From Cafeteria roenbergensis (Eukaryota; Sar; Bigyra; Bicosoecida; Cafeteriaceae), in assembly GCA_008330645.1 (NCBI GenBank), contig VLTN01000003.1:930001-994000 (forward strand): a stretch of 64,000 nt of DNA, given 5' to 3'. This document shows positions 41,744-54,259 of this stretch, piece by piece; the stretch's first letter is position 1, and each line of letters opens with the position of its first letter. The translations under genes and the position numbers were made by a program. The notes under the pieces were generated by a model. The model did no database searches. It saw nothing but the letters and a program-made list of their open reading frames with translations, and was not told where the DNA came from.

Positions 41744-44700
41744 GAACTCGGTCCAGCCCCCGTCCGAGGAGCAGTTCGAGCTCGGGGGCGACGCGAGCGG
41801 CAAGGTGCGGCCCACGCGGCGGAAATCCGGGTAGCAAGAAGACGGCTGCGGCAGAAGCGGCGAGCAGCAGCCGCGCGCGGACGCCAAAGGCGCTCCGAAC
41901 TCGGCGGGCGGGCCCGGAGGTCTGCGGGGCGACGGTCTCGCGGCAGTGTGCCCCGCCCGTTCAAGTTGGCGTGGCCGACTGGTGCAAGCCCTGTCGCCGC
42001 TCGCCCTCCTCGATCGTTCCTGCGGATCGGGGCAGAGTCTCGCGTTGGAACAGCCAGAGCGGGCGCAATCGCACGCGGCGCGGCTGCCGGCAGCCACAAA
42101 TCTGCCGGGGGGCTCGTGCGCATGCCCGGGGCGCAGGCATAGCGGGGAGGGGGCCGGGGGTGCGGGGCAGCGGGAGCCCGGCCGACACGGATCCCAGCGC
42201 GACGTTCGCTCTCCGACCCCAGAGCAACTGCTTTGCCCGAGAGCGAGTGCGCGTGCCCGACTCTGCGGCTCGGCCAGTCACCAGCGAGTCATCGAGACAC
42301 GCGCCCCCAGTCCCGTCCGTGCAACGCCTTCGCCAGCCCCGCTCCAGGAACGGCTTGTAGCTCCGGGGCTGCCTGGCTGTGCCACGGGCTGGCGAGAGGC
42401 AGCCGGCGGCCAAATTGCGGGGGCCACCTCCGCGCCTCGGGCGAGAGCGCGCATTTCACCCCGTCTATTGCTGTCTCGGACAAACTTTGGCCTGCGCACA
42501 GCTCCGTCGTTGGGCCACCCGCCAAGGCCCCACCGCCAACGTCGCAGTCGGCGCAACGGCGCGTGCGTGCGGAGCAACGTGCACGCGCGTGCCGGGGGGG
42601 GCGCCTTGGCGGGATGGCGAGGAGCTGCTGGCCCTTCACGGCGAGCGAAAACGGATGCGTGGAAGCAGGCTGCCGGCCTCTCGAACCGTAGCTTCCGCAG
42701 CCCCGCACGAGAAGGCCATGCGCACCAGCGACTCACACCGGGGAGGGACCGAGGGGATTCTGCTGCCCGAGCACGCAAGCGCATCGGCATTCGGGCCGAG
42801 TGTGCGCGACGGAGCTGAGGCGGGCGCGGATCTTGGCCAAAGCCGCCGCCAGCTGTGCATGCAGGGAGGCACGGCGGTCAGCGCGGCATCACGGTGGCGA
42901 AGTACGCGGCGGGAGCACTGCGGCCTTGCGCTGTGGGCGCGCGGCAATGCCTCTCGCCGGCCCCGTTGCGGGCAGCCGCCCTCTGCTGCAAGGGGCGGGC
43001 GCGCTTGCGAAGTCTGTCAACCCGGGGTCGCTCTCCCGCTGCTGCTCCGACTGACCCCTGGATCGGTCTCCTCAACAACGCACCCCGAGTCACTGGGTGT
43101 GCGCCCGACCGGGGCGGCAACAAAGGCAGCATGCCTTCTCACACTCGGGCCGGTTGGGAAGAATCGCGGCGGAGGTGGGCAGCGCGCCAGGCAGGGAAAC
43201 GCGCGGCGGTTGTTGGCGGCCGGCGGTTCCCGACGGTTCCATCAGCCGCTGCACGGGCAGAATCAGGATACTTTCCGCTGCCCCCTTGCTGCCGACGTGT
43301 GGCTGGCTTGAGTGGCTCGCGCTCCGCCCGCTGCCCCCCTGCCTTGCGATGGGTGAAACTCTGCTCCCAAAGCTTCTTCGCTGCCTTCCACGCCCATCCG
43401 ATTTGTTCGATTGCGGATGGAACGCAAGCCGTGCCTGTCCCGCCTTCATCACCGAGTGCCGAGGGCGATCTGGCAAGCGAAGCATTCGGCCAGTTGCGCG
43501 AGCCCCCGGATTGCAACGGCCATGTGCGCCGCTGCGGGCCGCAAGACTGAATCTTGGCTGATCGGCGGTGGCTCGAGCTGCGCTCAGCAAGGGTTTCCGG
43601 CGGGAGTGCGCCCCGCCCCACCGCCACCACACTGCGATTGCTGCACCCGGTTCTGGAGCACCCAGAGCCCCTTCCCCCCTGGCAAGCGCACGCCTCGCAA
43701 AAAGGGCTGGCAGTGCTGCATAGGAGCGAGAACGCTGGCCGGGCGGGCAGCGGCAGTGCGTGCCGACTGCTGCAGGCGCTCAGCTTTGGCAGTTCGGTGG
43801 TGCAGGCTCGGCCCGTGGGCGTTGAATCGTTCAGCAAGCCCTGCGGCGCCCCACCCCCATTTCCTTGGTGGCGTCGCCTACGTAGAGCCTGGACGTCTGC
43901 GGGCCGACGCGCCAGTGTGGATTGGTGGTTGCGAGCCGACATTGCAACGCCTGAGTTTTGGCCCTTGGCCCGGTCGCAAGGTCTTGGTCCAGCTGCGCGC
44001 CAACATCACTGAATGCGATGAGCTGCATCTCACGGCAGGAGCCCCAGGCCTGGCCAGAGTGCCCAACACTCCCGGCCAGGGTGTGGCGGCGGTCGACAGA
44101 GCGGTGCTGGCTCGACCCCCCCAGCTGACGGACTGGCCAAGATCCGCGCCCCCCCACGGCGCGCGCCCCGAGGTCAGCTTTCGCGAACCCGATCGGGTCC
44201 GCAATGGCTGCGCCCAATGGCCGGGAAACCACGCCAAAGAACTGCAGAGCGTCCCCTCCCCCCCCCAGTCCCCGGGCCGCGCAAGCGGTTCGTTTTCAGC
44301 TCGCGCGCCCCCACCGCCACGTCTCTTGGAACGTTGCCTCGCCGCCTCTCTGGGCTCACTACCATGGCAAAACGGCCCTCGATTGCGTCTCCGCCAGCGC
44401 CAGGCAGGTGCAGCGTGCACCTGAGCGCGTGAGTTGGGCGCATGGCAGTCGGCCGCAGCAATGCTGGCGCTGCCCTCGCCGGTGGCGCACGCTCGCTAGT
44501 GGCAGGGCTGCCACCGGCCCAGGCCGCGAGGTTGGCGAGAGGCTTCGCGTCTCGCTTGCGCACTCGCGGCGGCTGGCTGCCGTTTTTTTCGGTGCCCGCT
44601 CACAGGAAGGCGCAAGCGAGAGCTGTGCACAGCTGAAGTTGGCACCGCAACTTTCGCCCGGGACTGTTGTTCCCCGCATTGGCCATTCCCGCTTCTCAAT

Positions 44701-45236
44701 GCGACCATGCACTCAACGCGCGTGCACGGAGAGTGTCGCGAACGCGACAGGGCAGCCACGGCCGGCGTGCTGGCAAGCGGACCACGCGCCTCGACCTTGG
44801 TCGCGGTCCCCGGGCCCCAGGCCGATATTGGCGCCCAGCGAAGCGAATCTGACCGAGTGGTGTGCGCCCGCATGCGACGGCCGCCAGGAGCGTGGGCGCC
44901 TGCGTCCGCGAGGCGGGCGGAACCCGCCCCGTTGCCGCAGCCGCCCGGACTGCGGCCGCTCGGCGCCTGCTCGCCCCCGCAAACACGGGCGAGCCCGCCA
45001 CGCTCGTCTCTGAGCGCACAAAGGGGCGGGGCTCTCGCCGCGACCCCCCGAGTGGCGTGGCCCGGGCGCCGGCAGCGGGGCTGCGTTGCGAGTCGCGCGG
45101 CCCGACGGCGCTCTGCACGCAGTCGAAAATCCTGTTCCCGCGCCGCACGGGCTCTGCCGGGGGCCGTCACGAAGACGCCCGGGCAGCCTTCGCCCAGCGA
45201 GCACCACAGCCGCTCCTCAGCGCAGCTCAGAACATC
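41744..45236. other. Long gene-poor region
   Basis: About 3.5 kb, the largest stretch without a gene I can support. It is less GC-rich than the coding DNA. The many open frames on both strands have Cys/Arg/Pro/Trp-rich, unprotein-like translations. I see no tRNA, rRNA, transposase or tandem array. It must contain the promoters of the kinase (minus) and the RRM gene (plus). A non-coding RNA or a fast-evolving multi-exon gene cannot be excluded. Confidence 0.5.
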
Positions 45237-47622
45237 ATGGCCGCGTGAGCCCGAGACGGCGGCTTGAGCGGGCGCCTTGGCGGGGGCGCGCCGGGGCCGC
45301 GGGCGGGGGCCGCGGCGCGGGCGCGGCGCGCTGCTTCTGCCCGTCGCTGTGCCAAGGCGCTTGGACGCGCAGCAACGTGGCTTGCAGTTTCCGAAGCCCC
45401 AGCGCGCCCGACCCGCGCCAGCCGGCCCGCCCAGCCCTGCCGCGTTCCGTCCTCCGCGGGAGCAGCCTCGGCTGAGGTCCCGCTTGGCGCCGGCCGGCGG
45501 GAGCGCTGCGGCTTGCCGGGCGGCTGCCGCGGCTGGTTGCTCGGCGCAGTGGGCGACCGCCGCGCTCCCCAAACTACGATTTTTGCGTCTGCCCCCGCAG
45601 CACCGCCAGCACCGCCCGCACTGTCGTCGTGCGCGGCATCTCCACCGAGGCCACCGAGGCCTCCGTCCGGTCCCTCTTCGGCGCGTCCGGCGCCATCGAG
45701 AGCGTGACCGTGGGCCGCGCGCCCGCCACTTCCGAGTGAGCCTGCATTTTCCGTCGGGCCCGCTGGATTTGCCAGCGCGGCACTCCGAGCGCGGATCGAG
45801 CGCCGCGCACGAGCACGGGAGGGATCCGTGGCCGCCTCGCGGGGGCCACGCGGGCCGAGAATTGAGCGGGTCCTCGTGGGCTGCGCAAGTGAGCGCGCCG
45901 TGGAGAGGCTTCGAGGACTTTGAGGCGGCCAGCGCGCCCCGGAGCCACCTCCCTCGCCGACACCGTGCGCAAGCTTGACGGCGCCGCTCGCCCGTTTTTT
46001 TTCTTTTCTTCCTTCCGTGCCCCCGCCGATCCCTTCGCAGCCGCCAGCGCACGGCCGAGATCGTCTTCACGACCCCCGCGGCCGCCGCCGCTGCCCGCGA
46101 CGGCACCAACGGCACCATCTTCCCCGGCGCCGAGGCCCCCATGCGCGTCTCCCTCGCCACCTACGACCCGACCACCGTGTTCGTGGGCAACCTCGCCGGC
46201 GCTGACGAGGCCGAGGTGACCGCCTTCTTCGCCAAGGCCGGCACCATCACCGAGTCCGACGTGGGCAGCCGCCGCGCCTACCTCACCTTCGCCACCGAGG
46301 CCGGCGCCACCGCCGCCGTCGCCCTCTCCGGCTCCTTCCTGCCCTCGGCCGCCGACCGCGCCATCCGCGTGGAGCGCCGGCGCGTGGTCCTCGGCGAGGA
46401 CGGCGAGCCCCTCCCGGCCCGCCGCTCCTCCCGCCGTGCTGCCCGCACGCCGCGCGTCCGCACGCGCGTCTTCGTGAAGCCGGTGCCCGCTGCCGTGACC
46501 ACCGACGAGCTCGCCGCGTGCATGGGCGGCGCCGAGGCTGGCGTGGTTGACTGCACCATCGATGCCGAGACCGGCGTCGGCATGGTCGAGTTCTCCACCG
46601 CCGAGGGCCGCCAGGCCGCCATCGACGACGCCACCGTGGACCTGCGCGGCGAGATCGCCCAGATCCGCCCCCAGGCCCCGCGCCGCCGGCGCCGCGCCGC
46701 CGCCGGCGCCGCTGCCGCCGCGGGCACTGCCGAGGGCGCGCCCCGCGCCCGCGCGCCCCGCGCCCGCGCCGCGCGCACGGAGACCGTGGAGACCCCCGCG
46801 GACCCGCGCGAGCTCCTTGTCAGCGGCCCCACCACCGAGGAGGCCTGCACCACCCTCTGCAACTCCGTCGGCACCGTTGAGGCCATCCGCGCCGTCGGCA
46901 GCGGCCGCGTGACCCGCGACGGCTGGCAGCTGCACTCTTTCATCGTGACCTTCTCCACCGCCGCGGAGGCCGAGGCCGCCATCCCCGAGCTCGAGAAGGC
47001 CACCGCCGTGGTGCCGGTGAAGAAGACCGCCGAGGGCGAGGCCGTCCCCGAGGGCACCACCACCACTGTGTCCGTGCGCGCCCGCCCCGCCGGCCCGCGC
47101 AAGACCCGCGCCCCCCGTGCCGCTGCGGCCGCTGGCGCCACTGAGGGCCGCCGCGCCGGCGGCCGCCGCACTGGCGGCGCCGCCCCTGGTGCCGCCGCCG
47201 GTGCCGGCCGCCGTGGCGGAGCCCGCCGCGAGGCTGGCGTCGCCCCCGAGGACATCCCCCTGGACCCGCTCACCGTGCTCATCTCCGGCCCCGACTCCGA
47301 GGCGGCCGCCACCGCGATGGCTGAGGAGGTCGGCTCCCTCGAGAGCGTGCGCATGCTCCCGGGCCGCCCGCCCCGCCCCGGCATGCCCCACTCCCGCCGC
47401 TTCATCGCCACCTACGCCAACGAGGCCGCCGCCGCGGCTGCCGTGGCCGCCTTCAACGGCCGCGCCATCACCGTCCAGGTGCCCACCCACGAGGACGGCT
47501 CCGCCACCTCCGGCGATGTGTTTGCCGACGCCGTGGTGACCGCCCGCATCGCCCGCGAGCGCCGCGCCGGTGGTGGCCGCCGTGGCCCCCGCGGCCGCCG
47601 CTCCGGTGCCGCGGCCGAGTGA
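45237..47622 (+). CDS. Multi-RRM RNA-binding protein
   Basis: Three exons: 45237-45244 (only ATGGCCGC), 45601-45735 and 46041-47622, 574 aa. The splice joins keep frame and build the first RRM: ARTVVVRGISTEATEASVRS, then [19 protein letters not shown]. Further RRM-like beta-1 strands follow: TVFVGNLAGADEAEVTAFF (about 91), RVFVKPVPAAVTTDEL (about 188), RELLVSGPTTEEACTTLC (about 300) and TVLISGPDSEAAATAM (about 460). Arg/Ala/Gly linkers separate them, and the end is RGG-like (RRAGGGRRGPRGRRSG). Codon use is extreme, with GCC, CGC, GAG and ACC almost exclusive, which suggests high expression. Ribonucleoprotein or mRNA-binding is the likely role. The first exon is inferred from phase. Confidence 0.8.
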
Positions 47623-48041
47623 GTGCTTGTCGACCCGCGGCCTGGCCTAGCAAGCTTTGAAGGCTGTCTTCGGAACGGCTAGCGCCAGGCTTTGGTCGCG
47701 TTGAAGCGTTTTGTGCACGAAGGAGTGTCTTGCGTATCCTGTGTGCCCTGCGCTTCCCCCATTTCCACCTTAGCTCATGCTACTGCCACAGCCTGCCTCA
47801 GCATGGCTCGCGTTGTCACAGCCGCCGCGCCCTCGTCCGCAGCACGCGCGCACAGCCTGCAACTGCACCTGCCACACACCAAGGCCTTCATCGTCCACCT
47901 TCGGTTCAACGAGCCCGCAGCGACCGGCAGCACCGCTCCCACGCAAACGAACCCTTCCTGCGCCCTCCCCGCCCCTCCCCTCGCTTCCCCCTCAAACCCC
48001 GCTGTCGCGTTCCTCACCACACAGCTCTCAGTCTGCGCGAC
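47623..48041. other. Convergent spacer (RRM gene / PP2A-A)
   Basis: 419 bp, lower in GC and C-rich on the plus strand. It contains short CA-rich runs near 47850-47880. No gene seen. Confidence 0.5.
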
Positions 48042-50934
48042 TCAGTCCTTGAGCTCGCTGAGCGCCACCCCTGAAAAGTGCCTCACATCCGCGTCCTTGT
48101 CGTCGCGCATCTTTGCCAGCGCGTCACGAATGCGGCCGCTGCGCTTCTCCGGCGTGGCGGCTGGGGCAAGGAGGGCCACCGCCTTGGCGACGTTGAAGCG
48201 CACGTTCGGGACGGCGTCCTTGGTCAGCGCAATCACAAGCGGAAGCAGCTCCTTGTCCACAAGAGCAGCGTGCGCCGCAGACGCGGGAACGAAGGCCGCG
48301 CGGGCGCTTGCGGCGGAAGCGGCACCCTTGGCCTTGGAGGCGGCCGAGGCACCAGCGCCTGCGGCGGGCGCAGCCGGGGCCAGGGCGCCGAGCCTGGCGG
48401 CGGCTCGCACAGCAGTTACCCTGATGAGGTAGGAAGGGTCGGCAGCGAGGGACTTGAGGCGTGGCACGAGCGAGCGCCCCGCCCATTCGAACCCGAACAC
48501 GTCCGTGACGGCACGGAGGTTGCTGGCCGCGTCGTCGCGCACGCTTGCCACGTCATCGGACAGCCACTCGATGCAAATGTCGGTGAGGCGCGACGAGAAC
48601 GTGGCCTCCCCCAGCTGGCGGGCGAGGAGGGGCATGAAGGCGAGCAGAGCGCGGCGCACGCGCCACTGGGCGTCCTTTGCCAGGTCGACGATGGCGGGCA
48701 GCAGCGTCTCTGTCAGGAGCTTGCTTCCCGCCACCGCGTTGACCTCCTCGAGGCGCTCGATGACGCTGAGGCGCACCTGGGAGGCGGTGTCGCGGAGGAG
48801 CTCCAGGGCGATGGGGAGGAGGTCCGCCTCGCAGCGCTCGTCCGAGAGGACGCCGGCCATGCCCAGGACGGAGCCGGCGAGGGCGGCGCGGACGTGCTCG
48901 AAGGAGTCGCTTGCCAGCTCGCGGCACCGCTCCAGAACCCTGTCAGTCACGGTGGCATCGCGTGCCTGGGACGCCACTTGCGACACGCGGGCGGCGGCAG
49001 CGGCGCGCACTTCCGCCTCGGAGTCCCCAAGCAGCTCTGCAAACGCCATGCCGACCTCAACGCAGCCGGTGTCCGCGTCCGGCGCGGGCTCAAGCGGGGG
49101 AAGGTGGCTCGCAGCCCCACCGGCGGCGGCGGTGGCGGTGGCGGCGGCGGCGGCCGACGAGGCGGAAGCCGAGGACGAGGACGAGGACGACGTGGCCGAG
49201 GACCCCGCCGCGGCGCCTGCGGGTCCCGCGGCGGACGGCGCTGCGGACCCCGCGGCGTCGGTCGGTCGGCCGGGCCGCTGGCCGCGCAGCGCCTGGCAGA
49301 TTGCGAGCGCCTGGGAGGCGCTGCTCCAGCGGACGCGCCAGGAGGAGTCCTTGGCGAGGCGCTTGAGCGGCGGCAGGGTGCTGGAGGAGCGCGACGCGGC
49401 GGGCAGGAGGACTGCGAGGGCGGCGAAGGACTCCGCGGCGAGCAGGCGCACGCTATCTTGCTCGTCCGTTGAGAGCTGGCCGGCGAGCGGCAGCGCCACG
49501 GTGTCGACGAGGTCCGCGGGAAGGACGGCAGCGAAGCCGGCCAGGTGGGACGCCGCGGCGCGGCGCACCATGGGGGTGGTGTCGGTGCAGAGCGACTGGA
49601 AGAGGGTGACGATGCGCTTCCGCGCGCCGTCCGGAGCCCTGGGGTAGATGGAGGCGACGAGGCCGGCCGCGGCGATGCGGCTGGTGAACCAGTCGCGCTC
49701 GGCAAGGCGGCTCAGGAGCGGGAGCGCGTTCTCCTCGATGTGGTCCTCGGGCATGGTTGAGATGGCCTCGGACATGCTCTGGACGGCTCGGTCCCGCACG
49801 CTCAGCTCCTCCACAGTGGCGAGCTGCTCCAGCGGCGCGAGCAGCGCGAACGCGTGCTCCGGCCCGCCCACGAGCTCGACCATGGACTCGCCCAGCCCCT
49901 CGGCCATGGCCCGCAGCACGTCGTCGTCGTCGTCCACGCTCTCCACGAGAAACGGCAGCAGCTCTTCCCGGGTGCGCTCCGGCCCGAGGGCTCCGGCTGC
50001 GAGGCAAGGCACGTCGCGGGAAGGGCGAGCGGGACGTCGGGCACGATCCCGGGCGCACACGGGGAGAGAGGGGCCGCGGAGCCCGCCATCCCGCTCCTGC
50101 CCGGGCGGCGCCTGCCCGGCCGCAGGCCGCCAGCGCGCGCCCGAGCCCGAGCGTGTGCGCGACTCTCGCGCGCGGCCGCGGCGTCCTGGGTGGCGCGCTG
50201 CTGCGCGTGCTTCCGCGAGTCGCGGTCTGCGCCGGCCGCGCCTGTCCCCACTGTCGCTTGCCGCCGCCTTCCTCCCCTGGCCCGCAGATCACATTCGCAG
50301 CGGCCGCGCGCGCGGGCCGCCCCGGCCCGCAGGGCACGCCCCCCTCCCGCCGCACTATGCAGCCCTTGGGGACCAGAGAGGAGGGGGCGGCGGAGAGGGG
50401 CGCTGCGGCGCCGCTGGAGCCGAGGGCGCGCTGGGGAGCCGGCGGCCGTTCGAGGCCGCGAGAGGCTTTGACCTGCGGCGCCGCCTTCATTTCGGACCGC
50501 TTCGCACGGGCGCGGCCGCCCAGCGCGCGCGCGAGCGCTCACCGATGGTGGCCAGCTGCCTCATGGAGTTGAGTCTGAGCTGGACGTCCTCGTGCTTGAG
50601 CTCGTCGATCAGAACGGCAACCTTGACCAACTCGCTGTCCTCGCCGGGCGCGGCTGCGGGCCGCGCAGCAGGGAGTGAAGCGGGCAGGCGCTTCCGCGGT
50701 CGGCGGGCGGGCGGCCCCGGCGCAGCAGCGGCAAGCGCTCCCCGCCCTGGGGCCGCGAAGCCCGTCCGGGGGCAGCGCGGAGGGCGGGAGGCCGGGGGCG
50801 CGCGGGCGACTGGACGCACAACGCGCGGTGCACAGCAAAGGCGGCGCTGCCGTTTACAAAGCGGCGCGGACGCTTGCGTGCGCCCCGGGGAACCCGCAGT
50901 GCGAGGGCGCCTCACCGTGGGTCGATGAGCTCAT
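48042..50934 (-). CDS. PP2A 65-kDa regulatory (scaffold) subunit A, HEAT repeats
   Basis: Exons 50916-50934, 50543-50653 and 48042-49996, 694 aa. Starting MSSSTHAAPGED, the protein runs into VAVLIDELKHEDVQLRLNSM, then ALGPERTRELL-like sequence (LGPERTREELLPFLVES), which is the PP2A-A N-terminus almost word for word. HEAT repeats continue to the end (VPNVRFNVAKAVALLAPAA, DVRHFSGVALSELKD). The subunit scaffolds the PP2A catalytic and B subunits. The family is about 590 aa; the extra length is a Ser/Ala-rich insert at about residues 272-350 (49080-49300), between HEAT repeats. Both joins fall inside conserved sequence, so they are firm. It is divergent from the MAP2K gene over 267 bp. Confidence 0.93.
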
Positions 50935-51201
50935 GCTAGGAGGTCGGGGCACGCAGGTTGGGTGTCCCGCTCGCAGCAGCGGCGGCTTCGCGCCGGGGTG
51001 GGCGAGGGCTCGGGACCTCGGGCTGCCTGCGCGGGTTGCCGGCAGAGTTGGGCGCGGTGTTGAGCCTGAACTCTGCGAATTCTGCCGCGGCCGCAGAGTC
51101 CCGGCACCGCTGCACCGGAGACCGCCCAGCTGCCGCGAAACGCGTTCGTCGCACCGGATCCGACTGGCCAGGGCTTCCGACAGAGCAGCAAGGTTGCGGC
51201 C

Positions 51202-54200
51202 ATGTCAGGTGAGCCCGGAACGGCGCGCTGGCCAGCGCGCAGGACCCGAAGCAAAACGGCAGCGCATGGAAACCATCGCGGGCAGGCTGGGTTCCGCGCG
51301 CGGGGCGGCGCGTTTGGCGACGCCCCTGTGCCCGCTCAGTCGCGCTAGGGCTCGTTTGCGTGTCCCCCGCTGCGCAGGCATGGGGTCTGCAGGCAGGGCG
51401 CCCGCTCTCGGGGCGCCCCCGAGCCGCGCTGGCAGGCAGCAACGCGGCGGGCCGCACCCGCACGCTTCGGGCGCCCCCTCCGGGTGGCCGGCGGGCGGGC
51501 CGCCCCGCGACGGCGGTGGCGGCATTCGCTACGACCCCTCTTCGCCGGGCATGCCGCTGGACTCGGGCGGAGGCCCGCTCGGGGGCATCGCCAGCCACGC
51601 AACCGAGGCCGAAATCGCCGACGTTTCGCTGACGGAAACGAGCGTCTACCTCAACGGCGTCCGCATCCCAGCGCACGGCGTGGCCGTGAGCTCGGAGCAC
51701 GCCTCGCCCCGCGGCACCGGGGGCGGCTCCGTGCCGCTGTCGCAAGGAACGCTCTCCGACGCGGCCGCTGCGGCCGCCGCCGCCCGCCGCGGCCGCCGCT
51801 ACGCGGGCGAGGCTGGCGGCGGCGCGGACCTTCGCCGGTCGGCCCATTTGCGCGCCGCGGGTGCGGACCCCGCTCTGAGCGACACGCTGGGCACAACCGC
51901 CGGCGGCCTCACGGGCGGGAGGGGGGAGCTGGCTGCCGAGCTGCGCAGCGCGCTGGGCAGGGGCGCCCACGCCGCCGGCGAGCACGCCATGGAGGACGGC
52001 CGCGGCGGGTGGGTGGACCCCTCCGCCTCGCAGACGCTGGACCTCTCGCGCACCGCACTGCTCCGCAAACAGCACGGCAGCGGCGACGAGCGCGGCTCTG
52101 CCGGCTCTGCTGGCTCTGCCGGGCCCCTGGTCGACGGGGCCGGGAGCGCCAGTGATGCCCACGGGCGGCTGTCCGCCGCCGGCGCCGCCGCAGGCCCCGC
52201 TTCGCGCGGGCCGGCGCATCTGCACAAGGTGGACTTTCGGCGCGAGAGCCTCCGCGTGAAACCGCTCGGCCACGGCGCCTCGGGAACGGTCACCCTGGTC
52301 GTCCACGTGCCCACCCTGACGCTGCTGGCGGCCAAGACCATCCCCGTGACGGACGCCGAGAAGCGGCACAACGTGGGGATGGAGTTCACCCTCATGTACG
52401 AGGCCATGGCCAACTTCGCCGACCACGTGGGCACGCGCGCCAACTGCCTCACGGAGGAGCTGGCGCTGGCGTCGCTGCAGCGGCGGGCGGAGCGGGACAT
52501 GGAGGAGGCGGACGCAGCAGCCGGGGCGGACGCGGAGTCCCCCGCCGCCCCCGCCCCGCTGGTGGGCAGCGGCGCCTGCCCGTACCTGGTCTCCTTCTAC
52601 GACGCCTTCAGCGACGCCGGGGCGGGCACGGTCACCTTCGTGATGGAGTACATGAACGCGGGCACGCTGGAGCAGTTCGTGGACACGGGCGGGCTGCCCG
52701 ACGAGGGCATGATTCAGTGGATCACGTGGCAGTGCCTCAAGGGCCTCGAGTGGATGCACAGCAGGGGCGTGCTCCACCGGGACATCAAGGCCGCCAACGT
52801 GCTGGTGTCCACGTCGGGGGACGTGAAGCTGTCCGACCTCGGCATCAGCAAGCGAACGGACGAGGCCGGGCTGGCCAGCACTGTGGTCGGCACTGTGTCG
52901 CACATGGCGCCCGAGCGCGTGGACGAGAAGCCGTACGACGCCAAGAGCGACGTGTGGTCGCTCGGCCTGGTGCTGCTCAGCGTGGCCGAGGGCCGCGGCG
53001 CCAACCCGTACGAGGGGAAGAACCTGTTCGAGGTGACGTCCATGCTCGCTGAGGACCCCACGCCGTCGCTCAGCAAGGGGCGGGGCTGGACCCCCGAGGC
53101 CGTGGACTTTGTGGACGCGTGCCTGCGCAAGCGGCCCGAGGACCGCGCCTCGGTGGCAGAGCTACTGGAACACCCGTGGCTCGCGGGGGTCGGGGAGCGC
53201 GTCCTGCGGCGCAAGGCGGACCGCCTTCGCGCGTGGATCAGCTCCGCAAGCGACGCCGCCGGCGCAGAGGCCGTCGCCGGGGTGAGCGAGCTGGCTAGGT
53301 CGGAGCTCCACGAGCTGGTGGAAAAGGTTCAGCGCTACCGTTTCCGGGCCGCCATGACCAAGCGGCTGCCCGCCATGCCCCGCGTGAGGCCGTCCCGGAT
53401 GCGCTGGCTCGCGCGGCAGCTGGACCTGCCCCCCCGCCTCGTCGTGCGCGCCTTCCGCAAGACCCAGGACAAGATCAACGCCAAGCTGGAGCAGATTGCC
53501 AGGCGCCGGCGGGAGGCCGCCGCTGCCTCGGGAGGGCTTGAAAGTGGAGCGGCGGGGACGGCGTCTGCAGCCACCGCCGCCGCCGTCGTCCGTCCACGCG
53601 CCGGCGCAGGCGGCCGGGAGGCGCCCGCTGACCCCGAGGCACGGGCGCCCGACCGCCGCCAGGCCCCGGTCGGCCCCTCGGCAGGCATGTCCCCCTTCGC
53701 CTTCGGCGCCCCGCCCCCGCGCTCCGCGCGCTCGCCCACTTCGCCAGCGCCCTTGACCGGGGAGTCGTCTGCGTCGCGCTCCCAGGTGGGCTCCCCCGCT
53801 GTCGGCGGCCACTCAGCCCGCTCCAGGGGCTCCGATCCTGCCGACGACGAGGAGGGCGCTCTGTCGGGATTCGAGCGCCGGCAGCGCGGGAGGGGCTCCG
53901 CAAGCGGAGCAGTGGCGTGGGAGGTGCCCCCCGCCCCGCCCGGCGTGGCACAGCGGAGGGCCGACAGCGCCTCTGCGGGCCCGGCCAGCGCCTTCGGCGA
54001 CGCCCCCGCTCTGGCGATGCCGCCGCCGCAGCCGCGCCAGCCCCGCGGCGTCCCTGGCCCGGTGACCGACCCGCAAGGCCTGCTGGCTCCCGTGTCCGCG
54101 CGGGGCGCCGCCCCCGTGCTCGTGCCGAACCCGAGCCGGCATCGCTCTGGCCGCAGCGACCTCGAGCCCGGAGCGGGAGGGCGCCCAGGCCGCGGCGGAG

Positions 54201-54259
54201 CGCCCCCTCTCGCGCTCAAGCTGGACCAGGTGCCCCGCCGGGGCGTGGGAGGCTTCTGA
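51202..54259 (+). CDS. STE7/MAP2K-like protein kinase with long flanking regions
   Basis: Exon 1 is only ATGTCAG (51202-51208). Exon 2 (51378-54259) continues after CTGCGCAG in frame, 962 aa. The N-terminal 290 residues are low-complexity. The kinase domain starts at LRVKPLGHGASGTVTLV (near 295), with the lysine in LLAAKTIPV, a long insert before FYDAF, the hinge FVMEYMNAGTLEQFV, the catalytic HRDIKAANVLV (near 469) and DLGISKR (DFG read as DLG). The activation segment TVVGTVSHMAPER and the SDVWSLGLVL helix are MAP2K-like. The C-terminal 380 residues include a basic helical stretch and Pro/Ser-rich tail. MAP2Ks phosphorylate MAP kinases; the partner is unknown. Without the tiny exon the start would be ATG 51380. 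Confidence 0.85.

Noticed and set aside
41744-42097. N-terminal extension of the 40220 kinase to 42097
   Set aside because: The extra 118 codons are low-complexity Pro/Arg/Ser sequence and do not start with a convincing ATG; the ATG at 41743 starts protein-like sequence.
42379-44424. Plus-strand frames of 310 and 337 codons in the gene-poor region
   Set aside because: Cys/Trp/Arg/Pro-rich translations without motifs, overlapping other frames on both strands; no splice pattern builds a recognisable domain.
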